From contig NZ_VDMC01000006.1 of the NCBI RefSeq assembly GCF_006346335.1, positions 1 to 64,000 of the forward strand: DNA of 64,000 nt, given 5' to 3'. Of this stretch, positions 44,339-53,424 are shown in pieces. Position 1 is the first letter of the stretch; every line of letters begins with the position of its first letter. The notes below the pieces were generated by a model. It had not been told where the DNA came from. It searched no databases and saw only the letters and a program-made list of their open reading frames with translations. The position numbers were made by a program, and so were the translations under genes. The DNA is from Aequorivita sinensis. Its GTDB lineage: Bacteria; Bacteroidota; Bacteroidia; Flavobacteriales; Flavobacteriaceae.

Positions 44339-45582
44339 GCAAGTTAGATGAATTATTGGAAGGTGTTGAAGTGGAGTGGAAAGCTTTGGGTGAAGTAATA
44401 CAACTTTCAAATATCGGAGTTGACAAGAAAAGTCTTAAAAATGAAAAAAAGGTAAAACTTTTGAATTTTGTTGATGTATTTAATAATCAATACATAACAA
44501 ATGAGACACCAACTATGGTTGTTACAGCAAGTGAAAAAAAAATTAATGATTGTAATATAGAAAAAGGCGATGTTTTTATAACTCCTTCATCAGAAAAAAT
44601 TGATGAAATTGGCTTTTCAGCAATGGCGATTGAAAATTTTGATAATGCTGTTTATAGTTATCATATTATGCGATTAAGAGTCATTGATAAAAATTTTTTA
44701 TACCCTGCTTATTTAAACTTTCTATTTAGTTCTACAGACATTCGGAAACAAATTCGATTAAAAGCTCAAGGAATAACTAGATTTGGTTTAACGCAACCTA
44801 ATTGGAAAAAACTCAAAATCCCAATCCCACCATTAGGAGTCCAAAAAGAAATTGTTCGTATTTTAGATACTTTTACAGAACTTACTACAGAACTTACTAC
44901 AGAACTTACTGCACGTAAAAAACAATACGAGTATTATCGTGAGCAATTACTAACTTTTGATGAAACAGAAGTTAAACATTTACCTATGGGAGATGAAAGC
45001 CTAGGTAAATTCATTAGAGGTGGTGGATTACAGAAAAAAGATTTTAGAGAATCAGGCGTTGGTTGTATCCACTATGGTCAAGTCTATACACACTATGGCA
45101 CTTATGCAAGTAAAACAAAATCATTTGTTTCGGTAGAATTTGCTAAAAAAGCACGAATTGCAAAATATGGTGATTTAGTAATAGCAACCACAAGTGAAAA
45201 CGATGAAGATTTATGTAAAGCTGTTGCTTGGTTAGGGGATGAAGAAATAGCAGTAAGTAGTGACGCTTGTTTTTACAGACATAATTTAAATCCAAAATAT
45301 GTCGCTTATTTTTTCCAAACAGAACAATTTCATAAGCAAAAAAGAAAGTTTATAACTGGTGCTAAAGTTAGACGTGTAAATGCTGATAATTTGGCAAAGA
45401 TTAAAATACCAGTACCTTCAGAAAAAGAACAACAACGCATCGTAAACATCCTTGATAAATTTGATACACTTACCACTTCAATAAGTGAAGGTTTACCAAA
45501 AGAAATAGAATTACGACAAAAACAATACGAGTATTATAGAAACAAGCTATTAACATTTCCTAAAGATACCGTAGAAGTATAA
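44335..45582 (+). CDS. hsdS: Type I restriction specificity subunit
   Basis: Target-recognition subunit, 415 residues, with two target-recognition domains (about 10-160 and 215-370), each followed by a helical conserved region: [19 protein letters not shown] and [20 protein letters not shown]. Both conserved regions end in RQKQYEYYR-like sequence. The central spacer has three copies of a four-residue repeat (TELT x3) encoded by three exact 12-bp units at 44875-44910. In EcoR124-type systems the number of such repeats sets the distance between the two half-sites. Start overlaps hsdM; hsdR follows 4 bases later. Confidence 0.94.
   Translation: MSKLDELLEGVEVEWKALGEVIQLSNIGVDKKSLKNEKKVKLLNFVDVFNNQYITNETPTMVVTASEKKINDCNIEKGDVFITPSSEKIDEIGFSAMAIENFDNAVYSYHIMRLRVIDKNFLYPAYLNFLFSSTDIRKQIRLKAQGITRFGLTQPNWKKLKIPIPPLGVQKEIVRILDTFTELTTELTTELTARKKQYEYYREQLLTFDETEVKHLPMGDESLGKFIRGGGLQKKDFRESGVGCIHYGQVYTHYGTYASKTKSFVSVEFAKKARIAKYGDLVIATTSENDEDLCKAVAWLGDEEIAVSSDACFYRHNLNPKYVAYFFQTEQFHKQKRKFITGAKVRRVNADNLAKIKIPVPSEKEQQRIVNILDKFDTLTTSISEGLPKEIELRQKQYEYYRNKLLTFPKDTVEV
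44875..44910 (+). repeat. Three exact 12-bp tandem repeats in hsdS
   Basis: ACAGAACTTACT three times in a row, encoding [12 protein letters not shown] in the central conserved region that links the two target-recognition domains. Confidence 0.95.
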
Positions 45583-45586
45583 GAAT

Positions 45587-48500
45587 ATGAGCACATACAA
45601 AACCATAGCAGAATCAAACAATTTCATTGTTTTAGATAACTACAAAAAGTTTTCAGAACTCAATGAAACACCCGCAGGCTACCAAACAGAAGCAGATTTA
45701 GAAAAGGAATTAGTAAAGGATTTAATAAATCAAGGCTATGAGTATGTAAAACACCTAACCACACCAACAGCAATGTTGGAGAATGTGCGTGTACAATTGC
45801 AAAATCTTAATGATATGCAATTTACAGATAAAGAATGGGCTCGCTTTTTAGAAGAGTATTTAGACAAACCAAGTGATAACCTAGTTGATAAAACAAGAAA
45901 GTTACACGATAATTATATCCATGATTTTGTATTTGATGATGGGCATATTCAGAACATTTATCTGGTAGATAAAAAAAATGTAGTACGAAATAAACTACAG
46001 GTCATTTCTCAATTCGAACAAAAAGGAACAAATGCTAATCGTTACGATGTTACCATATTAGTAAATGGTTTACCTTTAGTGCAAGTAGAGTTAAAAAAAC
46101 GTGGTGTAGCCATTCGTGAAGCCTTTAACCAAGTACATCGGTACACAAAAGAAAGTTTCAATACAGAAAACTCCCTATTCAAATTCCTGCAAATATTTGT
46201 AATTTCTAATGGTACAGATAGCCGCTATTTTGCAAATACATTAGAGCGAAATAAAAACAGCTTCGATTTTACAATGAATTGGGCGAAAGCCGATAATTCT
46301 TTAATTAAAGACCTAAAAGACTTTACAGCAACTTTTTTCGACAATCGTACACTCTTAAACGTATTGCTTACCTATTCTGTATTTGATATTGGTAACAACC
46401 TATTGGTTATGCGACCGTATCAAATTGCTGCTACCGAGCGTATTTTATGGAAAATACAAAGTTCCTACAATGCAAAAAGCTGGGCAACAACAGAAAGTGG
46501 TGGGTTTATATGGCATACTACAGGCTCTGGTAAAACACTAACTAGTTTTAAGGCAGCACGCTTAGCAACACAGCTAGACTATATAGATAAAGTATTTTTT
46601 GTGGTAGATCGTAAAGACTTAGACTACCAAACAATGAAAGAATACCAACGCTTTTCACCCAATAGTGTAAATGGTTCAGATAGTACAGCTGGTCTTAAAA
46701 GGAATATAAATAAAACCGATAATAAGATTATTGTCACCACCATTCAGAAGCTTAATAATTTAATAAAAAGCGAAAACAATTTAGATATTTATCAAAAGCA
46801 AGTAGTATTTATTTTTGATGAAGCACATCGCTCACAATTTGGTGAAGCACAAAAGAATCTTAAAAAGAAGTTTAAAAAATATTATCAATTTGGTTTTACA
46901 GGAACGCCTATTTTTCCAGAAAATGCTTTGGGCTCAGAAACTACAGCAAGTGTATTTGGTAGAGAGCTACATTCTTACGTAATTACAGATGCTATTAGAG
47001 ATGAAAAAGTACTAAAGTTTAAAGTAGATTATAATGATGTTCGCCCTAAGTTTAAAGGCATTGAAACAGAACAGGACTTAAATAAGTTATCCGCAGCAGA
47101 AAATAAAAAAGCCTTATTACACCCTGTACGTATCAACGAAATATCGCAATACATACTAAGTCATTTCAGACAAAAAACACACCGTACAAAAGGAAATAAT
47201 AGCGGTTTTAATGCCATGTTTGCCGTAAGTAGTGTAGATGCTGCAAAATTTTATTACGAAGAATTAAACAAGCTGCAAAACGACAGCGACAATCCTTTAA
47301 AAATAGCAACCATTTTTTCTTTTGCAGCTAATGAAGAACAAGGTGCCATTGGTGAAATTCAAGACGAAACCTTTGAGCCTACTGCAATGGATCTAAGTGC
47401 GAAGGAATTTTTAACAAAAGCTATTGATGACTATAACGCTACCTTTAAAATGAATTATGGTATTGATAGCAAAGGCTTTCAAGACTATTATAGAGACCTT
47501 GCAAAACGTGTAAAAAATAAAGAAGTAGACTTACTAATTGTAGTAGGTATGTTTTTAACAGGTTTTGATGCTCCTACTTTAAACACTCTGTTTGTAGATA
47601 AAAATTTACGCTATCACGGTTTAATACAAGCCTTTTCACGTACCAATCGTATTTATAATGATACCAAGACTTTTGGAAACATAGTAACCTTTAGAGACCT
47701 AGAAAAAGCGACAATAGATGCCATTACACTCTTTGGGGATAGTAGTACTAAAAATGTGGTACTTGAAAAAAGCTATAAAGAATATTTAGAAGGCTTTAAA
47801 GATATTGCTACAGGCGAAGCACGTAGAGGTTATGTGGAAGTCGTAAAAGAGTTAAAAGAAAAATTTCCAAATCCAGATGAAATTATAAAAGAAAAGGATA
47901 AAAAAGACTTTGCTAAACTCTTTGGAGAATATTTACGTGTAGAAAACATATTACAGAATTATGATGAATTTGTACACCTAAAAGCATTACAACATATAGA
48001 TGCTACAGATACAAAAGCAGTAGAAGAGTTTAAAGAAGCTAACTTCTTAACAGACGATGACATTGAAAAAATGCAAAGCATTGATGTACCCGCTGAAAGA
48101 ACCATTCAAGATTATCGCTCTACCTATAATGATATTAGAGATTGGATAAGAAGAGAGAAAAAAGGCAATGAAGCTGATGATTCAAACATCGACTGGGATG
48201 ATGTAGTATTTGAAATCGATTTATTAAAATCTCAAGAAATAAACTTAGACTATATTTTAGAGTTAATTTTTGATAACAATAAGAAAACGAATAGTAAGTC
48301 AGAATTAATAGACGAAATAAGACGCATAATTCGTGCCAGTGTTGGAAATAGAGCAAAAGAAAGTTTAGTGGTAGATTTTATCAATAATACAGATTTAGAT
48401 CAGATAAAAGAAAAATCAACTATTATAGATGAGTTTTATACCTATGCAAAAGTAAAGCAGAAAAAAGAAGCCTCAGAATTAATCACAGAAGAGGGCTTAA

Positions 48501-48694
48501 ACGAAGAAGCAGCAAAACGGTATATCTTATCGTCTTTAAAACGAGAATATGCAAGTGAAAATGGCACAGAGTTAAATTCTATATTACCTAAAATGAGTCC
48601 TTTAAACCCACAATACCTAACAAAAAAACAGACCGTCTTTCAAAGAATAGTTGCATTTATAGAGAAGTTTAAAGGAATTAGCGATCAATTATAA
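45587..48694 (+). CDS. hsdR: Type I restriction endonuclease subunit R
   Basis: Motor and nuclease subunit, 1035 residues. The N-terminal nuclease domain has the PD-(D/E)XK set with Asp about 153 ([10 protein letters not shown]) and ExK near 168 (LVQVELKKR). The helicase-like motor follows: Walker A HTTGSGKT near 309, DEAHRS near 411, FGFTGTPIF, and motif VI-like [10 protein letters not shown] helical C-terminal domain ends the protein. Frame is intact. hsdMSR order and overlaps show one operon. Confidence 0.95.
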   Translation: MSTYKTIAESNNFIVLDNYKKFSELNETPAGYQTEADLEKELVKDLINQGYEYVKHLTTPTAMLENVRVQLQNLNDMQFTDKEWARFLEEYLDKPSDNLVDKTRKLHDNYIHDFVFDDGHIQNIYLVDKKNVVRNKLQVISQFEQKGTNANRYDVTILVNGLPLVQVELKKRGVAIREAFNQVHRYTKESFNTENSLFKFLQIFVISNGTDSRYFANTLERNKNSFDFTMNWAKADNSLIKDLKDFTATFFDNRTLLNVLLTYSVFDIGNNLLVMRPYQIAATERILWKIQSSYNAKSWATTESGGFIWHTTGSGKTLTSFKAARLATQLDYIDKVFFVVDRKDLDYQTMKEYQRFSPNSVNGSDSTAGLKRNINKTDNKIIVTTIQKLNNLIKSENNLDIYQKQVVFIFDEAHRSQFGEAQKNLKKKFKKYYQFGFTGTPIFPENALGSETTASVFGRELHSYVITDAIRDEKVLKFKVDYNDVRPKFKGIETEQDLNKLSAAENKKALLHPVRINEISQYILSHFRQKTHRTKGNNSGFNAMFAVSSVDAAKFYYEELNKLQNDSDNPLKIATIFSFAANEEQGAIGEIQDETFEPTAMDLSAKEFLTKAIDDYNATFKMNYGIDSKGFQDYYRDLAKRVKNKEVDLLIVVGMFLTGFDAPTLNTLFVDKNLRYHGLIQAFSRTNRIYNDTKTFGNIVTFRDLEKATIDAITLFGDSSTKNVVLEKSYKEYLEGFKDIATGEARRGYVEVVKELKEKFPNPDEIIKEKDKKDFAKLFGEYLRVENILQNYDEFVHLKALQHIDATDTKAVEEFKEANFLTDDDIEKMQSIDVPAERTIQDYRSTYNDIRDWIRREKKGNEADDSNIDWDDVVFEIDLLKSQEINLDYILELIFDNNKKTNSKSELIDEIRRIIRASVGNRAKESLVVDFINNTDLDQIKEKSTIIDEFYTYAKVKQKKEASELITEEGLNEEAAKRYILSSLKREYASENGTELNSILPKMSPLNPQYLTKKQTVFQRIVAFIEKFKGISDQL

Positions 48695-48707
48695 TACTAT
48701 AAAATTC

Positions 48708-49613
48708 ATGCATTTATATAACTTAAAATCAAAAGAATCTATTAGTATTTTAAAAGAGAAACCTTTTAAATTAGAAAGAGAAATACAATCTCTATTTGAA
48801 AGTAATTTAAAGGAATTAATGGGCTTGAAATTAGTAAAATCAGAGTTTTCCATTAAAAATAAGCGAATCGACACTCTTGCTTACGATACCCAATCAAAAG
48901 CATTTATAATTATTGAATACAAACGCAGTAAAAATATTAGTGTTGTAGATCAAGGATTCACTTATTTAAGTCTAATGCTAGAAAATAAAGCAGATTTTAT
49001 TGTAGAGTATAATGAAACCTTAAAACAAAATTTAAAACGTACAGAAGTAGACTGGAGTCAAACCAGAGTAGTTTTTGTTTCTACGAGCTTTACTGAAAAT
49101 CAAAAAACAGCAACAAACTTTAAAGATATAGCTATAGAGTTGTGGGAAGTAAAACGTTATGAAAACAATTTAATTAGCGTTAATCAAGTTAAGAAAAGTA
49201 AATCAGCCGAAAGTATAAAACCTTTAACATCTAGCAACACACAATTAGAAGCAGTTACAAAAGAAATAAAAGTTTATACAGAAGAAGACCATACAGCAAA
49301 CAAATCAGATGAAATTATAGAGTTGTACGAGACTTTTAGAGACGCCATTGTAAATCTATCTGATGACATTGAAATTGAGCCTAAAAAACTGTATGTTGCT
49401 TTTAAAAAGGATAAAAATATAGCAGATATAGTTATTTTAAAGAAGGGGTTAAAATTATTTATCAATCTAACAAAAGACACGTTAGATGATCCAAAAATGT
49501 TAATGCGTGATGTTTCTAATACAGGACATTGGGGTAATGGAGATTATGAATTAATCATTAAAAATACTGATGATTTAGAGTATATAATGAGTTTGATTAA
49601 ACAAGCTATCTAG
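48708..49613 (+). CDS. PD-(D/E)XK nuclease-like protein with C-terminal DUF5655
   Basis: A 301-residue protein 13 bases downstream of hsdR, so in the same operon. The N-terminal domain shows a PD-(D/E)XK core: Asp55 (KRIDTLAYD) and Glu70-x-Lys72 (FIIIEYKRSK), as in NucS-like/type IV-like nucleases. After a linker (about 170-195) the C-terminal half, DEIIELYETFRDAIVNLSDD...KKLYVAFKKDKN...LINLTKD, fits DUF5655. Its role beside type I systems is unproven; a second nuclease or DNA-ends processing factor is plausible. Confidence 0.8.
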   Translation: MHLYNLKSKESISILKEKPFKLEREIQSLFESNLKELMGLKLVKSEFSIKNKRIDTLAYDTQSKAFIIIEYKRSKNISVVDQGFTYLSLMLENKADFIVEYNETLKQNLKRTEVDWSQTRVVFVSTSFTENQKTATNFKDIAIELWEVKRYENNLISVNQVKKSKSAESIKPLTSSNTQLEAVTKEIKVYTEEDHTANKSDEIIELYETFRDAIVNLSDDIEIEPKKLYVAFKKDKNIADIVILKKGLKLFINLTKDTLDDPKMLMRDVSNTGHWGNGDYELIIKNTDDLEYIMSLIKQAI

Positions 49614-49966
49614 CTGTAAATTCCAAACAGTACAAAACCAAATATTTTCGTACTTAACCCCCCTCTGTCTTTTATTATGTTTTGTATATCCGGAGCGCTG
49701 AGGGATTTCGAACCAAACCAATGAGTATCTATAGATAATAAATTATACAACGTAAGTTCCTAAATGAATATTATTTTATAAACTTACACTACAAAACGTA
49801 TATACCTAAAGCCAAAAGGTTGTATAAAATGCACATAAATACCCCATAAGAAGTATAACCACTGGGAAAAATTTGCAAATACCACAATATTGAAAGTTTA
49901 GAAAAAAATCAGTCAAAAGTTGTATAAACGAAGAAATATATCACTTTATATTATTAATGTAAAGTT
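49614..49966. other. Non-coding gap between the RM operon and the DUF3037 gene
   Basis: No gene supported. The only regularity is three copies of GTTGTATAA (one inverted): 49743-49751 (inverted), 49819-49827 and 49919-49927. Both flanking genes converge here, but no clear terminator hairpin is seen. Confidence 0.5.
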
Positions 49967-50812
49967 TTAATCAAAAAAAGGTCTTACATTATTTATTTGT
50001 ATATAATCTTCAATAATTCCCACTTCGCTAATATCGACAAACTCTAGAAATTCAGTATCTCTAATATGTTCCCATAGCAGGTGGTTTTTATTTATTTTCT
50101 TTTGTGGTTCTCTTCCTAAAACAAAATATTTTCCCCTTGAGTCTCCTTCTAATTCTATAGCTTTTGTTAAAGATACAAATCGAGTAACATCATTTTCCAG
50201 GTAATAATGACTTTTATCAAAATCTATAGTTTGACCAGCTACAGGTATTCCATTGATACCTATAAAATCTATATCTATTGGTGCAAACAAATTTTCAAAA
50301 TCCTCAGAAGTCAATGTCTTTTCAATATTAACTCTCTCTTGAATTTTAGGGAATAATTGCTTTTTGACTATAGAATGAACGTTAAATTCAGGTTCAGCAT
50401 TTGTGGCTTCAGAAAATTTAAAGATATATTTTTCAAAAATTTGTTTAAAAGTATTATCATTTAAATCTACATCAATAGTCCTTGGTTCAGAAAATTGAAT
50501 TATATTATTTGAATATCTAGAAAGATAAACTAGATAACTCTCATTAACCCAGTCATTCTTAAAATCTCTTTTATTAAACAATTTATTAGATTCAACTATA
50601 TTTTCAGAAACTATCTCTTTATCAATTGACTTAAGATAACTTTTAATTAAACTATATCTCTCATTATTTAAAATACCTTTAAAAGCAGAAAGCTTATCTG
50701 AAGAGAATTTAAAATAATTTTTCAAACCATTAGAAACAAGTACGCCTATACTAACTCTTTCATTAAGAGTAGTATTTAAATTAACGTAAAGTATTGAATA
50801 AATAGTTTTCAT
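49967..50812 (-). CDS. DUF3037-like protein
   Basis: A 281-residue protein that begins TIYSILYVNLNTTLNERVSI, the usual start of DUF3037-family proteins (YSIVRYVPNPERGEFVNVGV-like). Most of the rest is helical with an acidic EYIQINNVRPFFD end. It follows the HipA-like gene by one base. DUF3037 genes are repeatedly found next to HipA-like kinases, as far as I recall; the function is unknown. Confidence 0.7.
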   Translation of the reverse strand: MKTIYSILYVNLNTTLNERVSIGVLVSNGLKNYFKFSSDKLSAFKGILNNERYSLIKSYLKSIDKEIVSENIVESNKLFNKRDFKNDWVNESYLVYLSRYSNNIIQFSEPRTIDVDLNDNTFKQIFEKYIFKFSEATNAEPEFNVHSIVKKQLFPKIQERVNIEKTLTSEDFENLFAPIDIDFIGINGIPVAGQTIDFDKSHYYLENDVTRFVSLTKAIELEGDSRGKYFVLGREPQKKINKNHLLWEHIRDTEFLEFVDISEVGIIEDYIQINNVRPFFD

Positions 50813-50813
50813 T

Positions 50814-51635
50814 TTAATTAATTACAAAAGATTGTACAAACTCTCTAAAGTTTGATTCACATTGATTTTTCCAATCATCAGAAAATAAATTATCAAAAAT
50901 TCTTTTCTTAATTAAGACTTTATCGATATTCCAAGATTCAGGAACTAAATTTAAAATATCGTCTAATTTATTTTCACATTCTTTGGTGCAAATGTATAAC
51001 ATTTCCACCAAGTTATTCACAATGTCTGTTAATTTCCTATCTTTTCCAAATAAAATTTTTGCAACATCAGTCTTTATTATTGAATCATCTTCAGTCAATT
51101 CTGCTATTCCATAATCAAGAAAAGTCGAATTAAAAATGTTTACATGGTCGATTGCATAGAAAAAATTGATTTTTTCAGGAGAAACATATAAGAGCAAGTT
51201 AAAGTTATTATGATTTCTATCTTCATTTGCTATCCAAATATCAAATAATGCTATTTTTAAAAAATCCGCCTTGTCAGCTATTTTATCTCTAAAAGATTTT
51301 TCATCAAATAATGACACCATGGAGTGATCTAATTCTTTAGAAGTTTCCAAATATAAAGATCCGAAACACTCCTTATCAAACCAACCTAACTGTAATTGTG
51401 GAAATTTGTCATTTGGTATATGTTCTTTTTTAACATTAATAAGACAAATTTCAGGTGTTTTAATTCCCCATATTTTAGCAAACTCAGATGCTATCAACTC
51501 GTTAAATAAATATTTAGGAAACCTATCATACTTGCATACCCAATCTCTGAAGTCATCACAAGTTACAAGTAGCGGACTACTACCTTGAGTGTCAAAAATT
51601 TTATGAACATCTTCAATTGTATGAAGTAATTGCAT
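50814..51635 (-). CDS. HipA-like kinase
   Basis: A 273-residue protein of the small HipA-like kinase family. The catalytic loop is IANEDRNHNNF with Asp139 and Asn144, and the metal-binding Asp163 is in YAIDHVNIF. The N-terminal part (SPLLVTCDDFRDWVCKY) suits the nucleotide-binding lobe, where LFNELIASEFAKIWGI is the alpha C helix. It lacks the N-terminal extension of classical HipA and has no HipB antitoxin next to it. The DUF3037 gene is one base downstream. It has its own promoter. Toxin or phage-defence roles are inference. Confidence 0.75.
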   Translation of the reverse strand: MQLLHTIEDVHKIFDTQGSSPLLVTCDDFRDWVCKYDRFPKYLFNELIASEFAKIWGIKTPEICLINVKKEHIPNDKFPQLQLGWFDKECFGSLYLETSKELDHSMVSLFDEKSFRDKIADKADFLKIALFDIWIANEDRNHNNFNLLLYVSPEKINFFYAIDHVNIFNSTFLDYGIAELTEDDSIIKTDVAKILFGKDRKLTDIVNNLVEMLYICTKECENKLDDILNLVPESWNIDKVLIKKRIFDNLFSDDWKNQCESNFREFVQSFVIN

Positions 51636-52219
51636 TAAAATATATTTATATATTCATTTCCAAACAAATATATCAAATATAAACTTTGCAAAACAACGCA
51701 TGTAAAAAACATCTAAATACTCGTCTAACTTAATTTTTTTACTTATAGAATGACCTATTTTTAGTCGAAAAAGTATTTGTTTACTTACAGGCTGCTTTTA
51801 GTATAAACACCTTTTAAACTCCCTACAACACAAAATTTCTATTATGTTACATCAGTTGTAACTTACGCTTTAACAACCCATTTCTTGTTTATTTAAAATT
51901 ATCCATTTCAAGAATTACATACAATAAAAAAGCAAAGAGTTAGTGTTTACACTCAAAAAAGTACGCCGTAATAAAATCATCTCCAACCAATGTTAAATAA
52001 GACGTAGTCAAAGTTGTAATCGGCAATTTAATAGGTATCATGCACAGTATAAATTGGTTATGAACCGATAAATGCTATATTGTAAAATTTTCGATTTAAT
52101 AATGCTCACATCCGAACTACACAAAACCAAATCTAAATCAGAATATTTCTTAGATCAAATCTTTGTTTGTTTCGCTTCGCTAACTTTCATTTTAAAACGA
52201 CTTAAATATTTATTAATTT
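51636..52219. other. Non-coding gap upstream of the HipA-like gene
   Basis: The HipA-like promoter lies at its left end. The other 520 bases are AT-rich and hold no gene, hairpin or repeat I can support. It may contain decayed remnants. Confidence 0.5.
51665..51694 (-). promoter_or_regulatory. Promoter of the HipA-like operon
   Basis: On the minus strand: a TTTTGC -33-like element, then 16 bases later TATATTTG, a perfect TAnnTTTG box, about 30 bases before the start codon. A second TATATTTG-like box overlaps the spacer. Confidence 0.55.
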
Positions 52220-52351
52220 ATGATTACAAAGACAATTCAAATTCAAGAAGTAACATTAGATGAATTAGCTGACAAAGTAGCTGATACACTGTTAGAGAAA
52301 ATAAAGCTATATATAGATGATTTATTAAAAAAGAATGAGGCGCGTTATTGA
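52220..52351 (+). CDS. Small protein (43 residues), possibly truncated HTH gene
   Basis: Begins MITKTIQIQEVTLDEL and ends KKNEARY. It is amphipathic and helical: DELADKVADTLLEKIKLYID. This resembles the N-terminal dimerisation helix that precedes the HTH in Bacteroidota excisionase-like proteins, but no HTH follows. It converges on the HTH gene at 52364. It may be a fragment or a true small antagonist. Confidence 0.5.
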   Translation: MITKTIQIQEVTLDELADKVADTLLEKIKLYIDDLLKKNEARY

Positions 52352-52363
52352 TCTTTCAAATAT

Positions 52364-52699
52364 TTAAATTGATTTATTTCGGTTTTTAAATATGTATTCG
52401 TTCGCCCGTTCATTAAGATCTCTATTTGTTAAGCACTTATTTTCCATTACCCATTTGTCTATTTCATTTTTTTCAAAATATAAGCGTTTACCTCTTTTGA
52501 AATGAGGTATTTCTTTACCACTCGTTAACTTATATATACAAGAAAGAGACAGATTTAAATATTCACTAACTGTGTGAACAGTCATGATCTTAGTAGGTGT
52601 TTCTGAATCTACCATATTCTGGCTTGTTTTATAGATTTTTTGTAATAAATCTTCAATTCGCTCTAGACGAGAGTTGATCAATTCAAATGGATTTTCCAT
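52364..52699 (-). CDS. Excisionase-like helix-turn-helix protein
   Basis: I use the ATG at 52699 (MENPFELINSRLERIEDLLQ), giving 111 residues; an earlier ATG at 52753 adds an unlikely N-terminus. A helical dimerisation segment is followed by a MerR/excisionase-type HTH: MTVHTVSEYLNLSLSCIYKL, then TSGKEIPHFKRGKRLYFEKN. The same domain type appears at 41227, so the island carries one near each end. The AT-rich region upstream with repeated ATTGATA may be its target. Confidence 0.85.
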   Translation of the reverse strand: MENPFELINSRLERIEDLLQKIYKTSQNMVDSETPTKIMTVHTVSEYLNLSLSCIYKLTSGKEIPHFKRGKRLYFEKNEIDKWVMENKCLTNRDLNERANEYIFKNRNKSI

Positions 52700-52747
52700 A
52701 TCAGTAATTTTTATATGTTTCAAACACTTTAAATTTTCTGCAACCAT

Positions 52748-53267
52748 TATCAATAATTAGCTTTAACATTGCCAATTCAATTATTGATAACCATTCCTTC
52801 AAATACCAATTTCAATATTGCACTTAATCATATCTCCGTCAAAATAAACCTTCACTTAATTGAAATATTGATATAAACAGCAATTTCACTATTGATATAT
52901 ACTTAATGATGAATCAATTTATAAATTGATTTTAAAACACTGTAATACAACAAGATACTTATAATTATTGCAGAATTAATGCAAATAGAAATGTTCAGCA
53001 ATTGTTGAATTGAATGAATAAATATTCCTCCTTCAATAAAACCATTGCAATAAAGTAATGAAAGAAAATAAAATTAGTTTCCAGATTAATACAAATTTCT
53101 AAACCAATAACTATATTTATTGATCAACAAATTTATTCAAGAGGAGTATTGCCCTTGAATCAATATTTGCAATTGTCTTATTGGAAATAAATTGATAGAG
53201 TTTTTATTTTATCCTGATTTATACCAATAATTTGAGTAAAAAAGATATATTTACAATAAGGTTTAAA
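52748..53267. other. AT-rich non-coding region with recurring ATTGATA
   Basis: Five exact ATTGATA/TATCAAT copies (52748-52754 inverted, 52783-52789, 52867-52873, 52891-52897, 53191-53197) and many near-copies such as CAATATT and AATTGAT. No gene is supported across about 500 bases. It could hold binding sites for the adjacent HTH protein or an origin-like region. It is also simply AT-rich, so chance copies are likely to be part of the count. Confidence 0.45.
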
Positions 53268-53287
53268 GGTGACCTATTAGGTGACCT
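53268..53287 (+). repeat. 20-bp end repeat, right copy
   Basis: Exact copy of the repeat at 39595-39614 (two GGTGACC heptamers), 60 bases inside attR. On the left the same repeat lies 100 bases inside attL. Confidence 0.8.
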
Positions 53288-53336
53288 CATAATGGTACAG
53301 GACTGGAACATCAATGAATAAAGGCACTAAGAAGGA

Positions 53337-53359
53337 GGTTCACTTACCTCTTTCTCCGC
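53337..53359 (+). repeat. attR of the tRNA-Ser island
   Basis: CCTCTTTCTCCGC at 53347-53359 is identical to the tRNA-Ser 3' end at 39481-39493; GGTTC sits at the same relative position. It is the former host 3' end of the tRNA, followed by AAAAGG and the original terminator. Confidence 0.88.
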
Positions 53360-53365
53360 AAAAGG

Positions 53366-53397
53366 AAACCCACAACTTCTTAGTTGTGGGTTTTTTA
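53366..53397 (+). terminator. Displaced terminator of tRNA-Ser
   Basis: AAACCCACAACT and AGTTGTGGGTTTTTT form a strong stem with a 4-base loop and T-run in the plus direction. It is now 13.9 kb from the tRNA it once served; it may also act on leftward read-through. Confidence 0.85.
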
Positions 53398-53424
53398 TTT
53401 ATAAATTCTATATGCCTATCGATC

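Larger units (their letters stand above)
39481..53346. mobile_element. Genomic island of about 13.87 kb inserted in tRNA-Ser
   Basis: The island is bounded by the duplicated tRNA 3' end, has a tyrosine integrase as its first gene, and has matching 20-bp repeats near both ends. Cargo: excisionase-like HTH (41227), unknown winged-helix protein (41515), hsdM-hsdS-hsdR plus a PD-(D/E)XK gene, a HipA-like/DUF3037 pair, and a second HTH gene. There is no relaxase, coupling protein or conjugation gene, so it is an integrative element mobilised in trans or a defence island, not a conjugative element. Confidence 0.9.

Noticed and set aside
49687-49720. tRNA fragment suspected from GGATTTCGAACC in the gap after the RM operon
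   Set aside because: The flanks do not pair into a T-stem or acceptor stem, so the match is to a few bases only.
52072-52263. 63-codon open frame on the plus strand
   Set aside because: Composition is poor, it overlaps the better-supported 43-residue frame at 52220, and no start signal or family similarity is visible.
39481-53346. Island as a conjugative transposon
   Set aside because: No relaxase, VirD4-like coupling protein or tra genes; length of 13.9 kb is fully explained by integrase, regulators and defence cargo.
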